DNA of 64,000 nt from Geodermatophilus sabuli. GTDB taxonomy: Bacteria > Actinomycetota > Actinomycetes > Mycobacteriales > Geodermatophilaceae. The notes below the pieces were generated by a model that was not told the DNA's origin, did no database searches, and saw only the letters and a list, made by a program, of their open reading frames with translations. The position numbers and the translations under genes were made by a program. Shown here one piece after another: positions 26,055 through 34,771 of the stretch (its first letter is position 1; each line of letters starts with the position of its first letter). The stretch is taken from positions 98,725 through 162,724 of the forward strand of contig NZ_JAAGWF010000004.1 in the NCBI RefSeq assembly GCF_010686765.1. The letters run 5' to 3'.

Positions 26055-26609
26055 ATGGCGTCCTTCACCGGTTCGGTCTTCCTCGGCATGAGCGTCGACG
26101 GGTTCATCGCCCGCCTCGACGGCGACATCTCCTGGCTCACCGGCGGCGACGAGGGCGGCGGCGCCCCCGACGACGGAGCCGGCGGCGACTTCGGCTTCAC
26201 GGAGTTCGTGGCCGGCATCGACGCCCTGGTCATGGGCCGCGGGACCTACGAGGTCATCGCACCGTTCGCCGAGTGGCCCTACCAGGGGCGGCCGGTGCAC
26301 GTGCTCAGCTCGACCCTGACCGAGGGCGCCGATCCGCGCATCACCGCGGTGCACCGCTCCTTCGACGACGCCGTGGCAGCACTGTCCGCGGCCGGCTACC
26401 GGCGGGTGTACGTGGACGGCGGGCGGACCGTGCACGCCTTCCTCACCGCCGGGCTGATCGCCGATCTCACCCTCTCCCGGGTCCCGGTGCTCATCGGCAC
26501 CGGTCACACCCCGTTCGGCGAGCTGCCCGCCGACGTCCTCCTCGAGCACGCCGCGACGCAGACCTTCCCCGGCGGCATGGTGCAGACCACCTACCGCGTC
26601 CGCCGGTAG
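26055..26609 (+). CDS. Dihydrofolate reductase family (RibD C-terminal) protein
   Basis: A 184-residue protein of the RibD_C/YyaP-like reductase group. It opens with SVFLGMSVDGFIAR, has DALVMGRGTYEVI as the NADPH-side loop and RVYVDGGRTVHAFL in the second half. These enzymes resemble the reductase of riboflavin synthesis and dihydrofolate reductase but their substrates are usually unknown. ATG start. It stands alone between cydDC and a convergent gene. Confidence 0.9.
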   Translation: MASFTGSVFLGMSVDGFIARLDGDISWLTGGDEGGGAPDDGAGGDFGFTEFVAGIDALVMGRGTYEVIAPFAEWPYQGRPVHVLSSTLTEGADPRITAVHRSFDDAVAALSAAGYRRVYVDGGRTVHAFLTAGLIADLTLSRVPVLIGTGHTPFGELPADVLLEHAATQTFPGGMVQTTYRVRR

Positions 26610-26622
26610 GGCTGCGCGCGGC

Positions 26623-27261
26623 TCAGGCGGCGGGGACGTCGACGGGGATCTCCGGACCGAGCCGCGCCCCGAGCTGCAGCTGCAGGTCGTTCCCGGACCA
26701 GAAGCTGCCCGGGTCGTAGGCGTTGCGCGGCAGGCTCCCGTCGAGCAGTCCCATGGCGGTGTAGGTCGCCGCGACCAGCTCGGCGCAGAACACCGTCTCG
26801 GCCGTCGTCCCACGGCGCAGCCGGCCGTTGACCCAGCCACGGACCAGCCCCCGCGTGGTCGGGAAGGGCCGGCCGTCCAGGCGGGCGACGGTGCGCAGGA
26901 CGGCGTCCTCCATCTCGGGCGTCACGCCGCCGTCGTCGGCCGGGCCGACCAGCTGCCGGAGCCACGCTCGCTGGCCGTAGCGGTGGGCCCAGGTGCGGAC
27001 GGCGTCGGCGAGGTCGTGCAGCTGGACGCCGCGCTGGTGCTCGCCGGTCCAGGCGTCGGGCAGCGACCGGCCGAGCTCGGCGTGCCAGAGCAGCGGCGGC
27101 AGGTCGTCGAGCACCAGCGCCATGCCGACGTGGTTGACCGGCGCGTTGGTCAGGGCGCGGATGGCGCGGTCGGCGACCGATGCGCCGCGGAACACCCAGA
27201 CGTCGCCGGTGCGGGTGAGCTCGACCGCGTCGTCCAGCGGGAGGGCGCGGGGCGGGGGCAC
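26623..27261 (-). CDS. Permuted papain-like (YiiX/NlpC-P60 superfamily) hydrolase candidate
   Basis: A 212-residue protein with the layout of circularly permuted NlpC/P60-like enzymes: DVWVFRG and a conserved His in NHVGMALVL near residue 42, then the catalytic-type Cys in ETVFCAELVAATY at about residue 158. No signal peptide or membrane span is seen. Members of this superfamily cleave amide or lipid ester bonds; the substrate here is unknown. The assignment rests on the His-then-Cys order and flanking patterns, so it is moderate. Confidence 0.65.
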   Translation of the reverse strand: MPPPRALPLDDAVELTRTGDVWVFRGASVADRAIRALTNAPVNHVGMALVLDDLPPLLWHAELGRSLPDAWTGEHQRGVQLHDLADAVRTWAHRYGQRAWLRQLVGPADDGGVTPEMEDAVLRTVARLDGRPFPTTRGLVRGWVNGRLRRGTTAETVFCAELVAATYTAMGLLDGSLPRNAYDPGSFWSGNDLQLQLGARLGPEIPVDVPAA

Positions 27262-27280
27262 GCGGCTACGTTAGGGGACC

Positions 27281-27505
27281 GTGCGCCTCTGGAAGCTCCT
27301 CGGACTGGCCGGCCTCGCGGGCGTCGCGGCGAGCGGGGCGGTGCTCGCCCGCAGCGAGCGCCAGCGCCGCGCGACCACCCCGGAGGAGGTCCGGGCGCGG
27401 CTGCGCGAACGGCACGCCACCCTGGTCGACGTCCCTGATCCGCTCCCACCCGCCCCGCCGGCCGTCGAGCGACGGCGGCTGGCCCGGCTGCTGCGCCGCG
27501 GCTGA
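27281..27505 (+). CDS. Small hypothetical protein with N-terminal membrane helix
   Basis: A 74-residue protein: hydrophobic helix at about 4-24 (LLGLAGLAGVAASGAVL), then a basic region RSERQRRATTPEEVRARLRERH and a proline run DPLPPAPP before a basic end. Probably anchored in the membrane with a charged cytoplasmic tail. The GTG start lies 20 bp from the divergent hydrolase-like gene. No family recognised. Confidence 0.65.
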   Translation: MRLWKLLGLAGLAGVAASGAVLARSERQRRATTPEEVRARLRERHATLVDVPDPLPPAPPAVERRRLARLLRRG

Positions 27506-27685
27506 CCCGCCTCACGCAGGGCGACCGCCACACGGGGTCGCGCGCGGACCGGTTCCGGGCGGACCGCTCCGGGTCGACACTGCGGAGCGCCCGCCGGCGC
27601 TGCCGGGCGTCGTGAACTGGGTCATCCGCCCGGCGCGCCGACGCGGTCATCCCACCGCACGGGGGACGACTGCGAGGAGACGGCC

Positions 27686-28081
27686 ATGTCCGAGCACCCG
27701 AACGTGCAGCGGCTCCGGGACGGCTACGACGCCTTCGGGAAGGGCGACTTCTCCGCCCTGGACGACCTGTTCGCCGAGGACATCCGCTGGCACGAGGGTG
27801 GCCGCAGCCAGCTCGCCGGCCACCTCGAGGGCCGGGCGGCGGTGTACGACCTGTTCCGCCGCCTGTTCGAGCTGACCGGAGGGACCTTCCGGCTCGACGT
27901 GCGGACCGCGTTCGCCGACGACACCGACGGCGTGGTCGTGGCCGTCGCGAGCGGCCGGGTCGGGAACCGGTCGTTCGACCAGCTCATGGAGGCCCACATC
28001 TGGCGGTTCTCCGACGGGCGGATCGCGGAGTTCTGGCACGCCCAGACCGACCAGTACGCCGTCGACGAGGTGTTCGGCTGA
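27686..28081 (+). CDS. SnoaL-like/NTF2-fold protein
   Basis: A 131-residue alpha+beta-barrel protein of the SnoaL/ketosteroid-isomerase-like group: VQRLRDGYDAFGKGDFSALDDLFAEDIRWH is the usual first helix pair and strand, and the C-terminal strand has AHIWRFSDGRIAEFWH. These folds bind small hydrophobic molecules or act as isomerases or hydrolases; no substrate can be inferred. ATG with GAGGAGAC upstream. Confidence 0.9.
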   Translation: MSEHPNVQRLRDGYDAFGKGDFSALDDLFAEDIRWHEGGRSQLAGHLEGRAAVYDLFRRLFELTGGTFRLDVRTAFADDTDGVVVAVASGRVGNRSFDQLMEAHIWRFSDGRIAEFWHAQTDQYAVDEVFG

Positions 28082-28371
28082 CGATCAGCCCCGCCCGCTG
28101 ACGGTCACCTCTCCCCGCGGCCAGCGCCGGGCCCTCGTCCTCGAGCCTCACGCCGGAGGCAGCGAGTTCCCTGGCCGCCGCGCACTGCCCGCGCCGCCGG
28201 CGCGTCGGGGTCGGCTCACGGACGCGACCGGCCACGCCTGGGACTCCGGTGCGGCCGCAACCCGTCGTCGACCCGGGTCGGCGGGTGCATCCGCGCGTCC
28301 CTGTCGTACGGAATGATGTATCGGCCGGGCACGACCGGATGGCTCGGCACAGAACGGAGGACGCAGCACCG
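28082..28371. other. Intergenic gap before the GAF-ANTAR gene
   Basis: A 290-bp stretch without a supportable gene. It contains a locally AT-richer segment (about 28300-28322, with GGAATGATGTAT) that could hold the promoter of the GAF-ANTAR regulator; no clear -35 element was identified. Confidence 0.4.
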
Positions 28372-29100
28372 GTGACCACTCTCGGGAGCAAGCAGTCCCA
28401 GGACGACGCCGACCTGCTGGCCGCACTGGCCTCGGGCGGGGACCTGAAGACGTTCCTCGCCGACCTCGTCGAACTGGCGGCCAAGAGCACCCCCCGCGCG
28501 GCGGCCTGCGGCCTCACGATGGCACGCTCCTCCGGCCCGGTGACGGTCACGGCCACCGACGCCCTCGCCCAGCAGGCGGACGAGGGCCAGTACGAGCTCG
28601 ACGACGGACCGTGCCTGGAGGCCATGCGCGAGGGCGTCGTGGTGCGGGTCGAGGACATGACCCGCGAGACCCGCTGGGGCGTCTACCCGGCGCGCGCAGC
28701 GGACGCCGGCGTCCGGTCGTCGCTGTCGCTCCCGCTGGTGGTCGAGGGCCGCAGCCGCGGAGCGCTCAACCTCTACGCCACCGAGCCCGGTGCCTTCGGT
28801 CCCGATGACGAGACCACGGGCACGAACTGGGCCGGCCACGCGTCCGGCGCCCTCGGCGTCGCGCTGCGGATCGCTGACAGCGACGAGCGGGCCGACGCGC
28901 TCCAGGGCGGCCTGGACACCCGCACGACGATCGGCCAGGCCGTCGGGCTGCTCATGGCCCAGGAGCGGTGCACGGCCGAGCAGGCGTTCACGCTGCTGCG
29001 GCTGTCCTCCCAGCGGCGCAACGTGAAGCTGCGCGACGTCGCCACCAGCGTGGTGACCACCTTCGAGGCCGGCCTGCCCGACGGTCCCGCCCGCTGGTGA
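28372..29100 (+). CDS. GAF and ANTAR domain regulator
   Basis: A 242-residue sensor/RNA-binding antiterminator. GAF domain at about 25-165 (LDDGPCLEAMREG, RSSLSLPLVVEGRSRGALNLYA). ANTAR domain at about 180-235: TRTTIGQAVGLLMAQERCTAEQAF then LLRLSSQRRNVKLRDVA, the three-helix RNA-binding module that captures dual hairpins to stop transcription termination. The GTG at 28372 follows ACGGAGG at 11 bp; an ATG at 28339 lacks a ribosome site. The ligand and target RNA are unknown. Confidence 0.9.
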   Translation: MTTLGSKQSQDDADLLAALASGGDLKTFLADLVELAAKSTPRAAACGLTMARSSGPVTVTATDALAQQADEGQYELDDGPCLEAMREGVVVRVEDMTRETRWGVYPARAADAGVRSSLSLPLVVEGRSRGALNLYATEPGAFGPDDETTGTNWAGHASGALGVALRIADSDERADALQGGLDTRTTIGQAVGLLMAQERCTAEQAFTLLRLSSQRRNVKLRDVATSVVTTFEAGLPDGPARW

Positions 29101-29104
29101 GCCC

Positions 29105-29118
29105 GAGGCGTCCGCCTC
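29105..29118. terminator. Short hairpin between convergent genes
   Basis: GAGGCG TC CGCCTC, a 6-bp stem between the GAF-ANTAR stop and the stop of the convergent SDR gene. Short, so weak evidence for a terminator. Confidence 0.35.
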
Positions 29119-30019
29119 AGAAGCCGCGCCAGCGGCCGTCCTTGGCGTTGCGCTCGGGCCGGGAGGCGAAGACGTTGCCCTCCGTGGGTGCCGCGTCGTC
29201 GCCGGCGAGGGCGAACACCCGGAACAGCGGTCCCACCAGCGCGTCGTAGACCGCCGGGAGCAGCCGGAACCCGGCGATCACCACCGGGTTCGCGACGCCG
29301 GACTGCACCAGCCGGCGCGGCCGGTCCAGCCGCGCGAGCACCGCGCGAGCCACCCGCTCCGGCGAGTACACCGGGGGTGGCGGCCGTCCCGTGCTGCCCG
29401 CCCAGGTGGCGCCCTGGTAGTAGATCGGGGTGTTGACCCCGCCGGGGGCGACCGCCGAGACGTGCACGCCCGGGGCGTCGCGGACCTCTTGCTGCAGGGT
29501 GCGGACCAGACCGAGCTGCCCCCACTTGGCGACCGCGTAGGTGCCCATGAGGGGGGCGGTCACCGAGGCCAGCAGCGAGCTCACCACGATCAGGTGGCCC
29601 GCGCGCTGCCGCCGGAAGACCGGGAGCACCGTCCGGGCGAGGTTGGCGGTGCCGTGCAGGCTGGTGTCCACGACGGCCTCGAACGCCGCGCGCGGCACGT
29701 CCTCGATCCGCCCGTAGGCCATGGTCTGGGCCGAGTGGACGACGACGTCGAGCCGGCCGAACCGGTCCAGGGCGCTGTCCACGGTCCGCCGCAGCGCGTC
29801 CGCGTCGACCACGTCGGCCGGGCAGACCAGGACGTCCTCCGCCCCGGCCGCACGGGCCTCGACCGCTGTCGTCTCGAGCGCCTCCCGCCCGCGGGCGACG
29901 AGGACCAGGCGTGCACCGCGGCCGGCCAGGTCCAGCACGGTCGCCCGGCCGATCCCGCTGGAGGCGCCGGTGACGAGGGCGGTCAGCGGGCGCGACGGGG
30001 CATCGGACGACGGCGGCAT
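29117..30019 (-). CDS. Short-chain dehydrogenase/reductase
   Basis: A 300-residue classical SDR. Cofactor motif TGASSGIG (about 16-23), catalytic Ser in VVSSLLAS and YAVAK (Tyr-x3-Lys), with the C-terminal region typical of the larger DltE/SDR-c group. NADP preference is likely, because no acidic residue follows strand 2 (LVLVARGREAL). Substrate unknown. ATG start. Confidence 0.92.
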   Translation of the reverse strand: MPPSSDAPSRPLTALVTGASSGIGRATVLDLAGRGARLVLVARGREALETTAVEARAAGAEDVLVCPADVVDADALRRTVDSALDRFGRLDVVVHSAQTMAYGRIEDVPRAAFEAVVDTSLHGTANLARTVLPVFRRQRAGHLIVVSSLLASVTAPLMGTYAVAKWGQLGLVRTLQQEVRDAPGVHVSAVAPGGVNTPIYYQGATWAGSTGRPPPPVYSPERVARAVLARLDRPRRLVQSGVANPVVIAGFRLLPAVYDALVGPLFRVFALAGDDAAPTEGNVFASRPERNAKDGRWRGF

Positions 30020-30107
30020 GGGTCTCCTCGGGCTGGGGCCCGGGACCCGCCACGCCTGGCGGCCGACCCGGATCGACGGAGTCCCACCTACCCCGCAGGC
30101 CGCCCGG

Positions 30108-30509
30108 TCATGCAGGACGCGGCGGCAGCGCGGCCAGCAGCCAGCCCGGGCCGGTGACCGCCGTCCCCGCGGGCAGCCGCTCGCGCAGCCCCCGGTCGGC
30201 GGTGACCACCACGAGGTGGGTGCCCGCGCCGGCGATGCGTGCCGCGGCGGCGACGAGGGCGTCGTCCCCGCTGCCGGGAGCCCGCACGAGCGTGACGCCG
30301 TCCTGGTCGGGCACGTCGCGGGCGGCGCCCTCGACCACCGCGACGACCTCGTCGCAGCGCAGCGCCTGCCCGCCCGGCGTGGTCACCGACCCTCCGGTCA
30401 GGGGTGCCAGCTGCGCCAGCAGCCGGGACGTCGCACCGGCGCGGTCGCGCCACCAACCGTCGGGCCGGGACCCCACCACGTTGGCCACGTCGACCAGCAG
30501 CACCGCCAT
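30108..30509 (-). CDS. NYN-domain protein (PIN-like nuclease fold)
   Basis: A 133-residue protein starting MAVLLVDVANVVGSRPDGWW, where LVDxxNxxG is the hallmark of NYN domains. Further acidic positions (DD in APGSGDDALV and VTADRGLRERL) match the four-Asp metal site of PIN/NYN RNases. Probably a small RNA-processing or RNA-binding factor. The ATG at 30509 aligns with the fold; upstream in-frame residues are not protein-like. Confidence 0.85.
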   Translation of the reverse strand: MAVLLVDVANVVGSRPDGWWRDRAGATSRLLAQLAPLTGGSVTTPGGQALRCDEVVAVVEGAARDVPDQDGVTLVRAPGSGDDALVAAAARIAGAGTHLVVVTADRGLRERLPAGTAVTGPGWLLAALPPRPA

Positions 30510-30636
30510 CGTCGTCCCCTCCGCCGCTCCGGCCGTCCCCCGTCCGGGCGAACCGCCGGGCCGGGCGTTTCCCCTGGTCGCGTCGGGGAACCGTGCGCCG
30601 GGGAAACGAGCGCAGCGTCCCTCGGAGGAGTCCGCC

Positions 30637-31257
30637 ATGGCCAGCAGCGACCGCACCGCCCACGACCACGACGCGACGAACGGCGGCGCCGGCGCATCGG
30701 CCACCCGCGGCGCAGCCCGGGACGCCGTGGCCGCCCAGCGATCACGCTTCGGCGGCATCAAGTGGGGCGCGGCCTTCTTCGGCTGGCTGTCGGCCAACGG
30801 GCTCGCCGTCCTCCTCATCGCGCTGCTGTCGGCCGCCGGGGTGGCCCTGGGCCTGACGCAGGGACTGGAGTCCGTCGACGACGCCCAGGCCGAGTCCATC
30901 GGGGTGAGCGGCGCCGTCGCGCTGCTGGTGGTGCTGTTCCTCGGCTACCTCGCCGGCGGGTACGTGGCCGGGCGGATGGCCCGCTTCGACGGGCCCCGTC
31001 AGGGTGTCGCCGTGTGGCTGGTCGGGCTGGTCGTGATCGTCGCGCTGTCGGTCGCCGGGTACCTGCTGGGGCGCGAGTACAACGTGCTCGAGGCGCTCAA
31101 CCTGCCGCGGATCCCGATCGACGAGGGCACCGCCACCACCGCGGGGATCGTCACCCTGGTCGCCATGGCGGTGGCCACGCTGCTGGGCGCCGTCCTCGGC
31201 GGTGCCCTCGGCACCCGCTACCACCGCAAGATCGACCGCGTGGGCTACACCGGCTGA
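30637..31257 (+). CDS. Four-span membrane protein, function unknown
   Basis: A 206-residue protein: hydrophilic N-terminus to about residue 40 (HDHDATNGG), then four hydrophobic spans with a GGIKWGAAFFGWLSANG entry and a Gly-rich hairpin LGYLAGGYVAGRMARFDG between spans 2 and 3, ending GALGTRYHRKIDR. The layout resembles YrzE/TIGR04086-like small membrane proteins. The ATG follows CGGAGGAG. No operon partner. Confidence 0.75.
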   Translation: MASSDRTAHDHDATNGGAGASATRGAARDAVAAQRSRFGGIKWGAAFFGWLSANGLAVLLIALLSAAGVALGLTQGLESVDDAQAESIGVSGAVALLVVLFLGYLAGGYVAGRMARFDGPRQGVAVWLVGLVVIVALSVAGYLLGREYNVLEALNLPRIPIDEGTATTAGIVTLVAMAVATLLGAVLGGALGTRYHRKIDRVGYTG

Positions 31258-31363
31258 GCCCGCCGTCGAGGCAGTGCCCCGGGCGGCGAGCGCTCCTGCT
31301 CCGTCGGGGGCCGTGCCGCGTCAGGGGCTGTGCCCTGTCGGCGGGCGCTCCTACGCTGCGGCC

Positions 31364-31642
31364 ATGTGCCGGAACATCCGCCCCCTGGCCAACTTCGAGC
31401 CGCCGGTGACCCATGACGAGGTCCAGGCCGCCGCGCTGCAGTACGTCCGCAAGATCAGCGGCACCACCAAGCCGTCGCGGGTCAACGAGGAGGCCTTCGA
31501 CCGCGCGGTCGCCGAGGTGGCCGACGCCAGCGCCCGCCTGCTGGCCGCCCTCGTCACCGCCGCCCCACCGAAGGACCGCGACGTCGAGGCGGCGAAGGCG
31601 CGACAGCGGGCGGCGCTGCGGTACGGCAGCCAGTCCGCCTGA
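31364..31642 (+). CDS. DUF2277 family protein
   Basis: A 92-residue protein with the characteristic opening MCRNIRPLANFEPP and the helix-rich body EVQAAALQYVRKISG, typical of DUF2277. The family is common in soil bacteria and has no known function. The ATG is set by the conserved start MCRNI. Confidence 0.93.
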   Translation: MCRNIRPLANFEPPVTHDEVQAAALQYVRKISGTTKPSRVNEEAFDRAVAEVADASARLLAALVTAAPPKDRDVEAAKARQRAALRYGSQSA

Positions 31643-31767
31643 TCGGCGGTACCCAACCGGATCGGGCACGACGGGAGTGGGCGGGCCGCCCGCGGGGTAG
31701 GTCCTGGGCTCCTGCCGGGCGACGTCGCGCGTTCCGTCCCGGCGCCCCCGCCGCCAGAGGAATCCCC

Positions 31768-32247
31768 GTGACCCGCACGCCCACCGCCACCCCGCACTCC
31801 GCCCCGCATCCGGCCCCGCAGCCGGCCGGTGCCACCCGGTGCCCCGACTGCACCGACGGCCTGGGCAAGCCCCGCCCCGTGCGGCCGGGATCGTGGCGGG
31901 ACCGCATCCGGCAGCGCCCCGCGTTGGCCACCGCCTACCGCGTCGCCGTCTTCGTGGCCGGGCTGCTGTTCGTCCTCCTCGGTGTCGCGCTCACGGTGCT
32001 GCCGGGTCCGCTGACCATCCCGCCGGTGCTGGCCGGGCTCTGGGTGTGGTCGACGGAGTTCGACTGGGCCCGCCGCTTCTTCGCCGCCTTCCTCCGCAAG
32101 GCGCGGGCGGCCTGGCAGCACGCCCGCCAGCACCCGGTGAGCTCCGCCGCGGTCACCATCGGTGGGCTGGCCGCCGCCGGCGCCGTCTTCTGGGCCGTGG
32201 GCCGCTTCGACCTGGTGGAGCGGGCCGCCACCGCGCTGGGCGGCTGA
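31768..32247 (+). CDS. TIGR02611/PGPGW family membrane protein
   Basis: A 159-residue membrane protein. After a Pro/His-rich start with a small CPDC pair comes YRVAVFVAGLLFVLLGVALTVLPGPLTIPPVLAGLW, the PGP-containing span pair of this family, then a cytoplasmic segment and a last span near the C-terminus. Function unknown. The GTG start follows GAGGAATCCCC. Confidence 0.85.
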   Translation: MTRTPTATPHSAPHPAPQPAGATRCPDCTDGLGKPRPVRPGSWRDRIRQRPALATAYRVAVFVAGLLFVLLGVALTVLPGPLTIPPVLAGLWVWSTEFDWARRFFAAFLRKARAAWQHARQHPVSSAAVTIGGLAAAGAVFWAVGRFDLVERAATALGG

Positions 32248-32264
32248 TCCCCGCCCCGAGGGCA

Positions 32265-32486
32265 TCAGCCCCGGCCGACCTCGTGCGGGTCTGGGGTGCG
32301 GAACGGCGGGTCCGCCGGCTGGCCGGCGCCGACCTGGGGCTGCTCGGCCTCCTCCGGCCGATCGGGCTCCTCGCCCTCGATCCCGAACCCCTCGGCCGGC
32401 TCGGGTGCGCCGGCACCGGGGTCCGCGGCGGGGATGCCGTCGTCCCCCCGGCCCAGGTTCGGCTCGAACGGTCCCGACATCGACAT
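32265..32486 (-). CDS. Small acidic hypothetical protein
   Basis: A 73-residue, Pro/Gly/Glu-rich protein beginning MSMSGPFEPNLGRGDDGIP. The ATG has a strong GAGGAGG site six bases upstream, which is the main evidence that it is translated. Low complexity and acidic, probably disordered. No family recognised. Convergent with the PGPGW gene. Confidence 0.6.
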   Translation of the reverse strand: MSMSGPFEPNLGRGDDGIPAADPGAGAPEPAEGFGIEGEEPDRPEEAEQPQVGAGQPADPPFRTPDPHEVGRG

Positions 32487-32604
32487 GGTGTGCCTCCTCC
32501 CCGCCCGCACGGGGGCGGCTGACCGGGGCATACCCGGCGCCCGTTGGTGGAACTACTCCGCTCCAGGTGAACGACGGGTGAACGGTGATGGGGCGGTGAG
32601 GGGC

Positions 32605-33117
32605 ATGGCCGACACGCACGCGGCGCGCCACCAGGACGGCGCTCCGGAGGAGACCCGCAAGGAGCGGGTCGACCGGGAGCTGCTGGAGCTGCTCAACGAG
32701 CTGCGCGTGGCGTTGCCCGGCGTCCAGTTCCTCTTCGCCTTCCTGCTGGTGGTGCCCTTCCAGCCCGGCGGTGCCGAGCTCACCGAGTTCCAGCGGGACG
32801 TGTACTTTGTGACGCTGCTGGCCGCCGCCGTCGCCACCGGCCTGCTCATCGCCCCCGCCGCGCAGCACCGGGTGCTGTTCCGCCAGAAGGACAAGGAGGC
32901 GCTGCTCACGCGCAGCAACCACTCGGCGCTCGCCGGCCTGGTGGTGCTGGCCCTCGCGATCGTCGCGGCCGTCCTGCTGGTCACCGACGTCCTCTTCGAC
33001 CTGACCCAGGCCTCGCTGGCGGCCGGCGCGATCGGCGCGCTGCTCGCCTGGTGGTGGATCGCCGTCCCGTTCTGGAAGCGGGCACACACCCCGTCCGACG
33101 ACCCCGACGGGGACTGA
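32605..33117 (+). CDS. DUF6328-type four-span membrane protein
   Basis: A 170-residue membrane protein: hydrophilic start, then ELLELLNELRVALPGVQFLFAFLLVVPF, a hallmark leading into span 1, and three more spans (VYFVTLLAAAVATGLLIAP, LAGLVVLALAIVAAVLLV, ASLAAGAIGALLAWWW). The family is frequent in Actinobacteria, function unknown. ATG start. Confidence 0.85.
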   Translation: MADTHAARHQDGAPEETRKERVDRELLELLNELRVALPGVQFLFAFLLVVPFQPGGAELTEFQRDVYFVTLLAAAVATGLLIAPAAQHRVLFRQKDKEALLTRSNHSALAGLVVLALAIVAAVLLVTDVLFDLTQASLAAGAIGALLAWWWIAVPFWKRAHTPSDDPDGD

Positions 33118-33126
33118 TCGGATCGG

Positions 33127-33199
33127 TCAGGCCCCCGCCGACGGGTCCTCCAGCGCCAGGCAGATGGCCGCCACGACCAGGTCCGGGTCCTCGTGCTCC
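33127..33199 (-). pseudogene. vsr: 3' remnant of a vsr mismatch endonuclease gene
   Basis: Just beyond the stop of the inserted reductase gene, the minus strand reads EHEDPDLVVAAICLALED followed by PSAGA and TGA. That is the normal C-terminal end of actinobacterial Vsr endonucleases (…RVWEHEDP…). The rest of the gene is 1.57 kb away at 34772-35088. About 20-25 codons joining the two pieces are missing. Confidence 0.8.
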
Positions 33200-33200
33200 C

Positions 33201-33782
33201 TCAACGGCGCACCCGATAGCGCAGGTGAAGCACCCGGTTGCCCTGAACAACCACGTCTGGGTCTTCCAGCAGGTGCTGCGAGTCGACGGAGCCGAAGTAG
33301 CGCTTGCCGGACCCGAGCACGACAGGAGCGACGTCCATGCGTACCTCGTCGACGAAACCTGCGGCGAGCACCTGGCCGCCGACGTCGCCAGCAGCGACCT
33401 CGACAGTGCGGGCACCCGCGAGCTCCTTCGCCTTGGTCACGGCCGCCTCGATGCCGTCGACGAAGTGAAACGACACGTTGGGGTCCCAGCCCTCGGGCGC
33501 CGGCCGGTGTGTCACGACCACCACGTGGTCGATCCCGCTCGGAGGCGTCCCGTCCCAGCCGTCTGTGACGTCGAAGACGTGGCGGCCGGCGATTGTCACC
33601 CCGATCTGGTCCCAGTACGGCCGGATGTGGTCGTAAGACGCTTGTGACACGTTCAGAACGCCGCTTTCGTCCAACGGCACGTCACCGCTGACCAACCATT
33701 CGAACAGTGGACCGGGATCGTCATTCCCAGCCGCAATGAAGCCATCCACCGAAACCGACGCATTCATGACAACTTTCCCCAT
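33201..33782 (-). CDS. Dihydrofolate reductase family protein in the vsr insert
   Basis: A 193-residue RibD_C/YyaP-like reductase: GKVVMNASVSVDGFIA, TIAGRHVFDVTDGW, GARTVEVAAGDVGGQVLAAG. It differs clearly from the similar gene at 26055. The ATG at 33782 follows GAGGAG at 7 bp. Base composition here is visibly less GC-rich than the neighbours (the upstream gap is near 50-55%), a sign of transfer. Its stop lies 2 bp from the broken vsr tail. Substrate unknown; the following AraC gene is likely its regulator. Confidence 0.9.
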   Translation of the reverse strand: MGKVVMNASVSVDGFIAAGNDDPGPLFEWLVSGDVPLDESGVLNVSQASYDHIRPYWDQIGVTIAGRHVFDVTDGWDGTPPSGIDHVVVVTHRPAPEGWDPNVSFHFVDGIEAAVTKAKELAGARTVEVAAGDVGGQVLAAGFVDEVRMDVAPVVLGSGKRYFGSVDSQHLLEDPDVVVQGNRVLHLRYRVRR

Positions 33783-33845
33783 GGGTTTCTCCTCTGCTTG
33801 GAGTCCCAACTCTCGCGTGTCGTGAGTGGTCGCTCTTGTAAGAAA

Positions 33846-34685
33846 TCAAGCGGCTGGCAGCGGCCAGCCATCCAGCGCGTGGTTGGGATGCTCGCGTAGG
33901 AAGCGTTGCCGGAGTTCGACATACCGGGTCGGCGTGAGCCCGGTGAACTCCCGGAACTCGTGGGTGAAGTGGGCCTGGTCGAAATAGCCTGCGCCAGCCG
34001 CCACGTCTCCCCAGTCGATTGGTGCGGCTACGTTGATCGCCAACACGGTGGCGGTGAATCGGTAGCTGCGCGCCAGCCGCTTCGGCGTGACGCCGATGAC
34101 CTCCTTGAACCGCTTCGCCAAGTACGTGCCACTGGCCCGGGCTGCCACGCCGAGGTCGCTGATCGGCACGGCTCCGCCGGTCTCCGCGATGGCGCTGCTC
34201 AGGTGGCGGACGATGTCCAGGCCGTTGACCGTGCGCAGCCGTCGAACCAGTTCCTCCTCGAGCAAGATCAGCATTTCGTCCGGTGCGTCCGCCGAGGTCA
34301 GACGGTGTCGCAACTCAGCGATAGCGGGCTGACCCCAGATCTGCTTCACCGTCGCCGGTCGGTCGCACAACTCGGCCGCGGGCATCGGAAGAAAAGGTGC
34401 CAGCCCCCACGGCCTGAAGTGGACACCCACGGACCGGGTCGGGGTTGGGTAGCCGAACTCCCAGGCACGGGTGGGCGTGGTGACCGCGCAGCCGTCGGTG
34501 TATTCCACGGCTTCTCCGTCGGTGCCTGCGCGGATGAGAAACGGCGCCCCGAGGTTGACGATGAGCAAAGGGGCGGGTGCCGCCGGCAGCATCAACCGGG
34601 AGTACGGCGGGGTGCCCTCCAGGTAGTAGAGGTCGTAGATCAGCCCATCCAGCGGCGGACCGGGCACCCTGGACACATACTCCAC
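33846..34685 (-). CDS. AraC-family transcriptional regulator
   Basis: A roughly 279-residue regulator. The N-terminal sensing part carries PLLIVNLGAPFLIRAG and VGVHFRPWGLAPFL (the DUF6597-like group). Two helix-turn-helix units follow: ISDLGVAARASGTYLAKRFK and IDWGDVAAGAGYFDQAHFT, with the family end FREFTGLTPTRYVELRQRF. The GTG at 34685 is the probable start; upstream in-frame codons overlap vsr remains. It lies upstream of the reductase gene in the same direction and probably controls it. Part of the lower-GC insert. Confidence 0.9.
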   Translation of the reverse strand: MEYVSRVPGPPLDGLIYDLYYLEGTPPYSRLMLPAAPAPLLIVNLGAPFLIRAGTDGEAVEYTDGCAVTTPTRAWEFGYPTPTRSVGVHFRPWGLAPFLPMPAAELCDRPATVKQIWGQPAIAELRHRLTSADAPDEMLILLEEELVRRLRTVNGLDIVRHLSSAIAETGGAVPISDLGVAARASGTYLAKRFKEVIGVTPKRLARSYRFTATVLAINVAAPIDWGDVAAGAGYFDQAHFTHEFREFTGLTPTRYVELRQRFLREHPNHALDGWPLPAA

Positions 34686-34771
34686 GTTGACATCATCGCA
34701 TCGAGCCGGCGCCGATCCCTGACGGGCGGCCCGGCGCATTTCGGGCCCCAACTACACCCCACTTTGTGAAG

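Noticed and set aside
33201..34771. The vsr insert as a classical insertion sequence
   Set aside because: There is no transposase, and I could not identify terminal inverted repeats or a target duplication at the junctions.
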